Shown: positions 1-5,934 of the stretch, in pieces
How the letters are laid out: every line of letters starts with the position of its first letter
Numbering within the stretch: position 1 is the first letter of the stretch
Made by a program: the position numbers and the translations under genes
Origin: a virus
Virus record (IMG/VR): IMGVR_UViG_3300025646_000426
Span: 1-22,285 of that record
Reading direction: 5' to 3' (one strand)
Length of the DNA stretch: 22,285 nt
The notes under the pieces: model-generated
The model's database searches: none
Told to the model about the DNA's origin: nothing
The model's input: only the letters and a program-made list of their open reading frames with translations

Positions 1-164
1 TATTACTTTTATTTACTGTTAGTAAACGTAATCTTCTACAGTCTATTTTAGAAGATTGTAAAAGTAGATATTGCGAACATCATGAAGAAATAGTAGAAAG
101 TTATCTTAATGAAATTGATTTAGCATTAGATAAAGTTGAACTTGATAAGTATTTGAAAAAATGA
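1..164 (+). CDS. Partial CDS, C-terminal end of an unidentified protein
   Basis: An open frame (codons starting at base 3) runs from the left edge to a TGA at 162-164 and gives about 53 residues rich in Glu, Lys, Asp and Leu, ending in KYLKK. The start lies outside the window. The TGA overlaps the ATG of the next gene as ATGA, which is the normal junction style of this genome and supports real coding. The fragment looks helical and charged, but I recognise no family. It belongs to the only + strand transcription unit here, together with the DnaA-like gene, so an early or replication-related role is possible but is only inferred from context. Confidence 0.6.
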   Translation, partial: LLLFTVSKRNLLQSILEDCKSRYCEHHEEIVESYLNEIDLALDKVELDKYLKK

Positions 165-343
165 AACCACTAACACCAGAACACGCCACAGAAAACAATT
201 TTACACCGATTGACTACGTGAAGTATTTTAAACCTGATTGGAGCGATGAAGCTTGTTTTGATTTATTAATGGAAGAAACTAGCTATCCTTTTGACTTTGA
301 AATAATGATAAAACAATTAAACAACAAATTTTGTATAAAATGA
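161..343 (+). CDS. Small hypothetical protein, 60 aa
   Basis: The ATG at 161 overlaps the preceding stop (ATGA), and the stop at 341-343 overlaps the ATG of the following gene in the same way, so the three + strand genes form one coupled unit. The product is acidic and soluble, with Asp/Glu-rich helices around DEACFDLLMEET and no membrane segment or visible motif. Small proteins of this style are common beside replication genes in Bacteroidota phages, but I cannot assign a function. Confidence 0.6.
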   Translation: MKPLTPEHATENNFTPIDYVKYFKPDWSDEACFDLLMEETSYPFDFEIMIKQLNNKFCIK

Positions 344-648
344 TACACCCACAAATTTATGTAGGCTTAAAATTAAAGCCGAAACAAGTCAATTTAATAT
401 CCATTTTTGAAATGGTATGCGAAAAGTTAAACGTACACCCAAAGGAAGTTAAAGGACGCACCCGATTTGAAGAAATTGTAAGGGCTCGAATTGTTTACTC
501 AATCTTAGCACTTAACAACGGTTATACTTTGCGAGAAGTTGGGGAGCTAATCAACCGCCACCACGCTAGTATTATTCATTATAAAGATGAATTCAAATAC
601 ATGAAGTATAACCCACGACTAGAGGAAGATTATCACAAATGTATTTAA
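340..648 (+). CDS. DnaA domain IV-like DNA-binding protein
   Basis: This 102-aa protein resembles only the C-terminal DNA-binding domain (domain IV) of the replication initiator DnaA. The helix-turn-helix region contains RARIVYSILALNN (about residues 48-60), then GYTLREVGELI (61-71) and NRHHASIIHY (72-81). These align with the DnaA pattern ARQIAMYL, SLxxIG and GRDHTTVxHA. The AAA+ ATPase domain is absent. In the signature the acidic residue before the conserved His is replaced by His and the following Thr by Ala, so the DNA target may differ from a normal DnaA box. I prefer the ATG at 340, which overlaps the upstream TGA, over the in-frame TTG at 331. The gene converges on the DUF5675 gene and their stop codons overlap. 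A replication or regulatory role is inferred. Confidence 0.7.
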   Translation: MIHPQIYVGLKLKPKQVNLISIFEMVCEKLNVHPKEVKGRTRFEEIVRARIVYSILALNNGYTLREVGELINRHHASIIHYKDEFKYMKYNPRLEEDYHKCI

Positions 649-1031
649 AACCAATTTTCAATCTTTAATTTAAACGGTTGATTTTTAAGAATTTCATCAA
701 CTAAGGCGTGTGCCTTTCTGCTTTGCATGATTGTTTTTTGTTCCGTCACTTCCATACCTAAAGCAATGCACCCATTTAACTGACTTGAATAGTTAGCTGG
801 GTGTATTCTTATACCTGCCCGGCCACGTACGCCCCTAACCTCGTACAACATCGTTTTAAATTTCGGCGAATATGTTTTTAAAACATTGTAAAATCCGTCG
901 GGAATACAGGAAACCATTGGCGTATTATCAACCCACCCGCGTTCTAAAGTATGTAACTCAATATCCCCGATATGTAACTTGCCCAACGTTAAATTTGCGT
1001 CGGTGTAGTATCTAATTATTATCGCCTCCAA
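645..1031 (-). CDS. DUF5675 family protein, putative lysis-associated enzyme
   Basis: The 128-aa protein matches DUF5675 from end to end: the N-terminal strand IIRYYTDANLTLGKL, a LERGW segment, SCIPDGFYNVLKT, SPKFK, and the core IRIHPANYSSQLNGCIALG. The conserved His (about residue 76) followed by Gly-Cys-Ile recalls the catalytic layout of L,D-transpeptidases (His, then S-x-GC-I/V), but the spacing is shorter and homology is not shown. It is the last gene of the lysis cassette, so a peptidoglycan-related activity is plausible. The start is unusual: the only standard start giving the full N-terminus is TTG at 1031, inside the end of the holin-like gene (20-bp overlap). A GGAGG lies just after it, which would suit initiation at a nearby non-standard ATA/ATT codon. 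The stop overlaps the stop of the opposing + strand gene. Confidence 0.75.
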   Translation of the reverse strand: MEAIIIRYYTDANLTLGKLHIGDIELHTLERGWVDNTPMVSCIPDGFYNVLKTYSPKFKTMLYEVRGVRGRAGIRIHPANYSSQLNGCIALGMEVTEQKTIMQSRKAHALVDEILKNQPFKLKIENWF

Positions 1032-1275
1032 TATCTTTTATTTTTTCGGTTAAATTTTTGGCAACGTAAACGCCAACAATTAAGATAATAGAACCGCCGA
1101 CAATTTCAAACCAACTTTGATTGATTGCTCCGTCTGTAATTAGTGTTACGCCTGAGGACATTAACACGCCACCGCCACCCATTTGCACGATGCCTTTTGT
1201 TTTAGTCTTTGTATCGCTTTGTTTTAAAGCCTTAATAACCTCAATCGGGTTAATTATTTTTAGTAAATTTCTCAT
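1012..1275 (-). CDS. Putative holin, two transmembrane helices
   Basis: This 87-aa protein has a basic N-terminus (LKIINPIEVIKALKQ, then a TKTKTK stretch), a glycine-rich hydrophobic segment at about residues 32-50 (GGGGVLMSSGVTLITDG), a short polar turn, and a second hydrophobic helix at about 55-74 (WFEIVGGSIILIVGVYVA). It ends in a charged tail. Size, two predicted membrane spans, and position between the amidase and DUF5675 genes fit a class II-type holin that would permeabilise the inner membrane. Holins are diverse and I cannot name a family. The ATG at 1275 overlaps the TGA of the PAS gene (ATGA), so its translation is probably coupled to the PAS protein. Confidence 0.65.
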   Translation of the reverse strand: MRNLLKIINPIEVIKALKQSDTKTKTKGIVQMGGGGVLMSSGVTLITDGAINQSWFEIVGGSIILIVGVYVAKNLTEKIKDIGGDNN

Positions 1276-1667
1276 ATATTTCTACATGTACAAACTAAGT
1301 AATTATTAGGCAACAAAGTTAAATAAACTTCCTCTTTTACTTCATCGCCATTTTTTGCGTAACCTATATATTTGCCGTTCCATTTGCCATTTGCAAAGAT
1401 AATAGGAAAAACGATTGTTTTAAAATATTCAACATCATTAGGCTTATATAACACTTCCCACGTTTTGCCAATCAACTCGTTAACCGTATAACCAAACATT
1501 TCTGCATGAGCTTCGTTAATATAAATGTACTCGCCATTTTCGTTAAGTATGGCAATGCCCTCGTGGCTGGTATTAATTGCCAACCTTAGCAACTCATTTT
1601 GTTTAAATAACAAGCTAATTTTATCGCTTAAAGTTTTGATTTCTTCAATGCTACTTAAAGATTTCAT
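1272..1667 (-). CDS. Stand-alone PAS domain protein within the lysis cassette
   Basis: The 131-aa protein starts with a helical, coiled-coil-like segment (about 1-27), followed by one complete PAS fold (about 28-131). Typical PAS features are visible: AINTSHEGIAILNENGEYIYIN, then A-x-x-M-F-GYTVNELIGK (about 55-67), W and the FKTIVFPIIFANGKWNG helix/strand region, KNGDEVKEEVYLTLL, and a last strand YLVCTC with two cysteines. There is no kinase, cyclase, HTH or other output domain. PAS domains sense small ligands, redox state, light or oxygen, or act as dimerisation modules. Placement between a membrane-anchored coiled-coil gene (1-bp gap) and the holin-like gene (ATGA overlap) suggests that the protein acts in lysis control, perhaps by binding one of its neighbours. 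The ligand and role are unknown. The PAS assignment itself is strong. Confidence 0.85.
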   Translation of the reverse strand: MKSLSSIEEIKTLSDKISLLFKQNELLRLAINTSHEGIAILNENGEYIYINEAHAEMFGYTVNELIGKTWEVLYKPNDVEYFKTIVFPIIFANGKWNGKYIGYAKNGDEVKEEVYLTLLPNNYLVCTCRNI

Positions 1668-1668
1668 A

Positions 1669-1995
1669 CTAAATTTGTTTTAAAATCCAAGAAATTATAA
1701 AGCCGACAACTAATTCAATAGCGATTAATAACCCTATTGCTTTGGACCACTTATTTTTTTGTTCGTATAATTCGTCTTTAGCCTCTTTCATTTGTCGGGG
1801 CGACCATGTTTCGGTTACCTCTTTTTGCCAAACTTTTATATCTTGAATTTCTTTCTCGGTTGTGTGCACCTTAGCAATGTCACGGCGCAAACCTTCAAAT
1901 TTTAAATCAATATCCGCCTTTAGTTTGTCGATTGCATTTCTGTTGCGCTCTAACTCGTTTAAAATTAGCTTTGTGAAATCGTCAATTTCTTTCAT
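1669..1995 (-). CDS. Coiled-coil protein with C-terminal membrane anchor (XhlA-like)
   Basis: The 108-aa product has a long charged helical region (about 1-80, with heptad-like spacing of Leu/Ile) and one hydrophobic segment near the C-terminus (about 86-104, IGLLIAIELVVGFIISWIL) followed by KQI. This layout matches XhlA-like phage membrane proteins that help endolysin export or cell lysis, though the sequence match is general, not diagnostic. A different accessory role, such as an antiholin or membrane anchor for the PAS protein, is possible. The ATG at 1995 overlaps a TGA that ends a remnant copy of the 3' end of the gene at 2507-2923. In the assumed ancestral arrangement this gene followed that one directly. 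Confidence 0.55.
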   Translation of the reverse strand: MKEIDDFTKLILNELERNRNAIDKLKADIDLKFEGLRRDIAKVHTTEKEIQDIKVWQKEVTETWSPRQMKEAKDELYEQKNKWSKAIGLLIAIELVVGFIISWILKQI

Positions 1996-2033
1996 TTTAT
2001 TTTCCTAATCGCTTTAAATATGCTTATGTATTA
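1993..2033 (-). repeat. Direct repeat copy A: remnant of the 3' end of the 2507-2923 gene
   Basis: These 41 bases match 2508-2548 with only a few differences. Read on the - strand, they encode (after the amidase stop codon) YISIFKAIRKIK followed by TGA. The intact gene at 2507-2923 ends YMSIFKAIRKIK. The remnant stays in frame and its TGA overlaps the ATG of the 1669-1995 gene, exactly as the intact copy's TGA overlaps the amidase ATG. It now serves only as an untranslated spacer between the amidase and the next gene. Confidence 0.9.
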
Positions 2034-2510
2034 ATATATATAATTGCCAATTTCTTCCTTTACGAATTTCTTTACATCAAAGTTAGGACAAGTTTTTCTT
2101 TTATCTAAATCCGTATGTCCAAAAAAATGTTCTTGACTTAATATTTTTCTGTCTATTAACTCTACTATCAAATACGATAAAGTTTTTTTCTGTTCATCAG
2201 TTCTTTCATCTTTACCTTTAAATCCACCAATTAAACAAATACCTAAGTTACCAGTATTAAATCCTTTTACGTGCGCTCCTGTTTTATTTATATCTCTTCC
2301 TATTTGTACATTACCATTAGGTAAAATAACTAAATGATAACCAATTTCTTTAAACCCTCTTTGTTTGTGCCACAATTCAATTTGTTCTGCTTTATCTCCC
2401 CTATTAACAGGACTATCACTTACATGAATTGTGCAACGTGTTAACTTTTGTCTTATAGTAGGAAATGTTTTTAAAAACTCTTCTAATGTAAAAATTTCAA
2501 ACTTTGTCAT
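2031..2510 (-). CDS. Endolysin: N-acetylmuramoyl-L-alanine amidase (Amidase_2 / T7 lysozyme type)
   Basis: This 159-aa single-domain enzyme should cut the bond between N-acetylmuramic acid and L-alanine in peptidoglycan. The first zinc ligand is His29 in TIHVSDSP. Tyr58 lies in GYHLVILPNG. The second and third ligands are His132 (GHTDLD) and Cys141 (KTCPNFD), with Lys139 two residues before the Cys as in T7 lysozyme. GRDINKTGAHVKGFNTGNLG is the usual central loop. There is no signal peptide, so release needs the holin system. The ATG overlaps the upstream TGA as ATGA. The gene is bracketed by 41-bp direct repeats and its DNA looks more AT-rich than the head and tail genes, which suggests insertion of this gene into an existing cassette. 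Confidence 0.92.
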   Translation of the reverse strand: MTKFEIFTLEEFLKTFPTIRQKLTRCTIHVSDSPVNRGDKAEQIELWHKQRGFKEIGYHLVILPNGNVQIGRDINKTGAHVKGFNTGNLGICLIGGFKGKDERTDEQKKTLSYLIVELIDRKILSQEHFFGHTDLDKRKTCPNFDVKKFVKEEIGNYIY

Positions 2511-2923
2511 TTTATTTTTCTAATCGCTTTAAATATGCTCATGTATTCGGTTAATTCTCTTACGTTTCCTTTCTTTTTATGTTGGTTTTTGTATTTAAGT
2601 GCCCACGCCAACCGAACGCCGTAATAACGTTTGTAGGCTATGTATTTGCCCAAACCGCGTCTTAACATCATTTCAAGGAATATTTTGTCCGATACCTTAC
2701 CCCCGCGTCCTGTTTTCCAATGAAAATCATGCACAAAGCAATCAAAAACATAAAAATCGTGGTGCAATTCAGCAACCGCCGTGCAACCGTCATAATCGTG
2801 CATAAAATCCCAATCGTTGGAATATACTGCCTCTTCAATTAAACGGTAATGTATAGCGTCTAAGTTACAATTTTTCGAGTGCTCGAATAAGCTGTCTATT
2901 ATTTCGCTTCGTGTTCTATTCAT
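2507..2923 (-). CDS. Hypothetical protein, weakly DUF1353-like, first gene of the lysis cassette
   Basis: The protein is 138 aa from the ATG at 2923. An in-frame TTG at 2950 exists but lies inside the predicted promoter and adds only a hydrophobic stub. Visible elements are DYDGCTAVAELHHDFYVFDCF, VHDFHWKTGRGGKVSDKIF and YYGVRLAWALKYKN. The His-Asp-Phe followed by an Asp-containing helix and a Tyr-x-x-Val-Arg-x-x-W end recalls DUF1353 phage proteins, which often sit beside tail and lysis genes, but I am not certain of the family. Several His, Asp and Cys residues could bind metal. Its 3' end is duplicated downstream of the amidase gene. Confidence 0.65.
   Translation of the reverse strand: MNRTRSEIIDSLFEHSKNCNLDAIHYRLIEEAVYSNDWDFMHDYDGCTAVAELHHDFYVFDCFVHDFHWKTGRGGKVSDKIFLEMMLRRGLGKYIAYKRYYGVRLAWALKYKNQHKKKGNVRELTEYMSIFKAIRKIK
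2508..2548 (-). repeat. Direct repeat copy B: intact 3' end of the 2507-2923 gene
   Basis: This is the partner of 1993-2033. The segment encodes the last residues of the upstream gene and includes the base pairs of the ATGA junction with the amidase start. The offset between copies is 515 bp, which corresponds to one amidase gene plus the junction. One difference changes Met to Ile in the remnant; another is silent. The in-frame relation of both copies to their downstream ATG shows a duplicated gene junction and argues against chance similarity. Confidence 0.9.
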
Positions 2924-2930
2924 AATAATA

Positions 2931-2959
2931 CAAATATAAAAATATTCCAACTAAAACAA
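2931..2959 (-). promoter_or_regulatory. Predicted Bacteroidota-type promoter for the lysis cassette
   Basis: On the - strand TTG (2957-2959) is followed, after 18 bases, by TATATTTG (2931-2938). This fits the flavobacterial consensus TTG-N17-23-TAnnTTTG. It lies in the 62-bp gap before the ATG at 2923, one of the few real gaps in the late region. The transcript would start only a few bases before that ATG, giving a very short or absent leader. Chance matches occur in AT-rich DNA. Confidence 0.5.
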
Positions 2960-2985
2960 TAAAAATAATGCGTTCAAAATTGGTT

Positions 2986-3396
2986 TTAAGCTTCATTTAT
3001 CTCAGCATTAAATTGTTCAAATAAGGCTCTGTGTTCGGGAAATAGGTTATTTACATAAACATAAACAAATCCGTTTTCTCTAATACTTTCAATGTTATTT
3101 TCTTTTCTATAAACTGCTATTTCTGGGTATTCATCTAACATCGCTAAACAATCATTATTTGATTGTATAATTTGAATAGATTTAGTTTCATCGTGCCAAA
3201 TGTATAAAGGCGGTAAATCTACCAACGGTAAAGTGTTAACCCAACTTACTGATTGATTAGTATTCTGTAATACTTCTGCTTCCGAAATATACCAAACCTC
3301 ATATCTTTGAAATGGACTAAACAAACTATTTTCATTAAACATTAAACCTTGTAAAATGTTTGCTTGTGTTTCTGTTATAATTGCACCTCTAGACAT
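2986..3396 (-). CDS. Hypothetical protein downstream of the receptor-binding gene
   Basis: The 136-aa product starts MSRGAIITETQANILQG and contains an aromatic-rich middle (YEVWYISEAEV, PPLYIWHDETKS) and a C-terminal part with NGFVYVYVNNLFPEHRALFEQF. There is no signal peptide or membrane segment. Its ATG lies within the end of the receptor-binding-like gene (8-bp overlap), so the two are probably translated together. Genes in this position often encode fibre chaperones or small tail-tip proteins, but I see no motif that proves either role. Confidence 0.65.
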   Translation of the reverse strand: MSRGAIITETQANILQGLMFNENSLFSPFQRYEVWYISEAEVLQNTNQSVSWVNTLPLVDLPPLYIWHDETKSIQIIQSNNDCLAMLDEYPEIAVYRKENNIESIRENGFVYVYVNNLFPEHRALFEQFNAEINEA

Positions 3397-4225
3397 TTCT
3401 TCCTAATATTGTTTGAAATTGTTGAACTATATCATAAAATAAAGCTTGTTCCACATTACTCATTCCATTACCAGCACTAGCAAATGCACATTGTTTAGTC
3501 GTATATGTTAATGGCGTTCCGTTGTTGTTATACGATGCTAAATATATTGGTGCAGTTGATTTTAAAATAGCTAAATTTACTGTATTTTGGTTTAAAATAG
3601 TTTTATTTTTTAAAATTTGTCGAAGTGTATTACTTTGAAAATTAGCCATAAATAACCCTGTGCTATCTGTCGTCCCAATATAAGTTGGTTGATTAGTTTC
3701 AGAATTTGCAAAAGCGCCTTGCGTTCTGTTTCCCGCATCTCTAATTTGTAAATAAGAAAAAGGTGCAGAGCCAAAACTATTCGACCCCATTATTAATTCA
3801 CTCGCTGTCTGTGCGTTTGTTCTTGAATAATAACTAAAATGGGCGTTATCTGTACCACTTATATTACTGGGAATAAATCCAGTAGTTGCATAAGTATTTG
3901 TCCCATTAGGAGTTGCGCCACTAGTAGAGTGCGTCCACCCACCAAAAAAAGTTAATTGGTATAAACTTGGATTTATAAGGTTATAGCTGTGCCTTGTAGC
4001 ATCGCCCCCGACAAATGGATAAATAAAATTAAATTTATTAATCAACTCATTATCTACCAACTGTTTTACCAAGTATCTAATAGCTTCTTGCTGTGTTGGG
4101 TTGGTTATATTGGCAACTTGAATAAATAGTTCGCCTTGTGCGTATGGGTTAATTCCAGCAATGCTACTGCCAACATTGAAAATTTTATCAGTTCCAACTT
4201 TGAAAAATTTAGTTTCTATTGCCAT
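3389..4225 (-). CDS. Putative receptor-binding / distal tail protein (LamG-like)
   Basis: This is a 278-aa protein. After an N-terminal helical part (about 1-70) comes a beta-rich region beginning YQLTFFGGWTHSTSGATPNG and continuing NTYATTGFIPSNISG and NAHFSYYSRTN, a pattern seen in concanavalin/LamG-like domains of Bacteroidota phage tail proteins. The end, MSNVEQALFYDIVQQFQTIL, resembles the common C-terminal helix of such proteins, which may trimerise. A role in binding host surface glycans follows from family and position near the end of the tail module. The gene overlaps the end of the upstream fibre gene by 10 bp. Its DNA is more AT-rich than the core tail genes, as expected for frequently exchanged host-range genes. 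Confidence 0.65.
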   Translation of the reverse strand: MAIETKFFKVGTDKIFNVGSSIAGINPYAQGELFIQVANITNPTQQEAIRYLVKQLVDNELINKFNFIYPFVGGDATRHSYNLINPSLYQLTFFGGWTHSTSGATPNGTNTYATTGFIPSNISGTDNAHFSYYSRTNAQTASELIMGSNSFGSAPFSYLQIRDAGNRTQGAFANSETNQPTYIGTTDSTGLFMANFQSNTLRQILKNKTILNQNTVNLAILKSTAPIYLASYNNNGTPLTYTTKQCAFASAGNGMSNVEQALFYDIVQQFQTILGRNV

Positions 4226-5322
4226 ATTTTTGAAACTTTAATATGAATATCAATATTCGCACTATTCCAACTCCCCGAACTTATATATAAATTCTGTGCT
4301 GTTGTAATACTAAAAAAAGTTGTTCCCAAAGGTGCTAAAACTAAAGCATTTGCACCAATTACTAAGGCGTTAACTACATCAGTACCTCCAGCAGTTGTAC
4401 CCACGTTAACCGTAACCGAATTTGCTGTATTATTCTGAAACGCAATAGTATCAACGTTAAATTTAGCCTTTATACTTGAAGATAAACCGCTAATATCTAA
4501 CAAAGCAAGTGTTTTATCGGCCGTTAATCCCGTTTCTTTAAGTATATTATAAACTTCAACAGCTTCAAACTCTTGCACTTCATTACTAGCACCAAAACCA
4601 ATTATACTGCCCTCTGTACCTGTTAATTCAGTTGCAAACCCGTTGCTATCTCCTGTTAATAGTTTGTTTTCGGCTATTTTTAAATCTACTTCATCGCTAC
4701 CATTTACGCCAAATCTATTAATATTACTTTCTTTCAAAGCTGTACTACTTAAATCTACTTGCGTTTCTTCAGCAACAGCGTCATCAACCGCTTCTAAGTA
4801 ACCGCTAAACCTTAGTTTATTACGTTTTGTTAATGGACTTACATCAACACCATTGTAAATATTTTGCCCCGCATTATCTAAAGCAGTTTGCAAATCTGTT
4901 TGGTCGGATAAAGTGCCCGTAATTGAACCCCAAACAGGCGGAATTGCGAACTCTACCCAATCAGTTGTAAATCTGTAATATTTATTTTCGGTTAAATTAT
5001 AGCCAAAATAACCCGCTGTTGGTGTAACTGCAACGGGTACACCATCGAAAAATCGTACAATATCATTTTCAACTGCACTCCCCCAATCAGCATCAACCGT
5101 TCCCGCTCCTACCAATACATAAACGTGATTGTTGGTGGTCGTTGGCGGTGCTAATGTTGGGTCGGCAAAGTCTATAAACGTGCCTATATTAATGTTATCT
5201 ACATAACGACTTTCGCCCCTTTCATCACGTATTAACTTGCTGTTGTTAGTTGCGTCGGTAAACCCTTTAGGCGTGTGCTTATTGCTTTCTGTTGAATTTC
5301 TATGTAGATTTGATAGTGACAT
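4216..5322 (-). CDS. Tail fibre-like protein
   Basis: This is a 368-aa protein of fibre character: Ser/Thr/Asn/Gly-rich, no cysteine and few charged helices. The segment WGSITGTLSDQTDLQTALD (about 131-149) is a motif widespread in phage tail fibres. Before it, NHVYVLVGAGTVDADWG and YFGYNLTENKYYRFT look like short beta-strand modules. The last 100 residues (from about TLALLDISGLSSSI) form a beta-rich domain with VTVNVGTTAGGTDVV and could be the tip. It probably extends from the tail to contact the host and works with the next two gene products. Assignment to fibre is good; the receptor is unknown. Confidence 0.75.
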   Translation of the reverse strand: MSLSNLHRNSTESNKHTPKGFTDATNNSKLIRDERGESRYVDNINIGTFIDFADPTLAPPTTTNNHVYVLVGAGTVDADWGSAVENDIVRFFDGVPVAVTPTAGYFGYNLTENKYYRFTTDWVEFAIPPVWGSITGTLSDQTDLQTALDNAGQNIYNGVDVSPLTKRNKLRFSGYLEAVDDAVAEETQVDLSSTALKESNINRFGVNGSDEVDLKIAENKLLTGDSNGFATELTGTEGSIIGFGASNEVQEFEAVEVYNILKETGLTADKTLALLDISGLSSSIKAKFNVDTIAFQNNTANSVTVNVGTTAGGTDVVNALVIGANALVLAPLGTTFFSITTAQNLYISSGSWNSANIDIHIKVSKIWQ

Positions 5323-5324
5323 TG

Positions 5325-5813
5325 TTAGAAATTAAAATATGTAAATTCAGGATATAGCACTATTTTAGTCGCATCGAAGTCGGGATAGTCAACCGTATTA
5401 TTTAGTAAAAAATTACCCAACTGCTTTTGATAATGGAAACATTTTTCATATAAAAAAAACGCTTGTTTACGCTCATTCTCTTTTGCTACGTTGGAATAAT
5501 CTGTGCGGTTTTCCATTAGCCCCTGATTTTCCGCTTGTGTTTGGATATTGCCCACAACCGAACGGTATGCAGTGCCATAACATACAATAAACTTAATATA
5601 TCTATCGTAGATAATTTGATTTTCTGCGCTTAACGGTAAAGTTTCAAAATCGTCTAAAAAGGAGTAATACAATTCCTCGGTTAATAGATTTTTTAAATAT
5701 ATTTCTTGACAGTATAAAATTTCCCTATCAAACCAAAACGGATCAATAGACTGGTCAAAGGTACAAACCTCAAGGATATTACTACTCGTAACTAATTTTG
5801 TCGTGGTGGCCAT
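5325..5813 (-). CDS. DUF6712-like phage structural protein
   Basis: The protein has 162 aa and is mostly alpha-helical. Features resembling DUF6712 proteins are the opening with short repeated strands (LVTSSNILEVCTFDQSID), REILYCQEIYLKNLLTEELY, the central YIKFIVCYGTAYRSVVG, and the terminal YEKCFHYQKQLGNFL followed by a YPDF segment. Such proteins resemble head-tail connectors but their exact place in the virion is not established. Here the gene lies between the tube-like gene and the fibre genes, far from the portal, which would fit a tail-tip or adaptor role better. The ATG at 5813 lies inside the 3' end of the 50-aa ORF. Confidence 0.6.
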   Translation of the reverse strand: MATTTKLVTSSNILEVCTFDQSIDPFWFDREILYCQEIYLKNLLTEELYYSFLDDFETLPLSAENQIIYDRYIKFIVCYGTAYRSVVGNIQTQAENQGLMENRTDYSNVAKENERKQAFFLYEKCFHYQKQLGNFLLNNTVDYPDFDATKIVLYPEFTYFNF

Positions 5814-5934
5814 TATCGTACAATAGTTTTAAGGTTTTTTGGCTCAGCTTTGAAGTAAGCAGAAAACTGCCCAACTCGCTATGAAGTAGGCAGTTCTCAA
5901 ACTTTTTCTTTAATATGTACTTTTTCTTTGTCAT
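5782..5934 (-). CDS. Small ORF of 50 aa, coupled to the tube-like gene
   Basis: The ATG at 5934 shares its A with the TAA stop of the upstream gene (TAATG), and the frame stays open to TAG at 5784-5782, overlapping the next gene by 32 bases. The product is basic at the N-terminus (MTKKKYILKKKFENC) and ends in KLLYDNGHHDKISYE. The closing pattern Leu-x-x-Leu-Tyr-x-x-Gly-His is common in very small proteins of Bacteroidota phages. It fills what would otherwise be a 120-bp gap. The DNA contains an inverted repeat (5865-5871 with 5889-5895) and a near-direct repeat (5851-5862, 5882-5893). Function is unknown. Confidence 0.65.
   Translation of the reverse strand: MTKKKYILKKKFENCLLHSELGSFLLTSKLSQKTLKLLYDNGHHDKISYE

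Noticed and set aside
1993-2548. Template/variable repeat pair of a diversity-generating retroelement
   Set aside because: The pair is short, flanks the amidase, differs at only a few sites not confined to adenines, and no reverse transcriptase is present in the window.
5865-5895. Rho-independent terminator after the tube-like gene
   Set aside because: The inverted repeat has a 7-bp stem and 17-base loop and lacks a proper T tract; it lies within a plausible coding frame.
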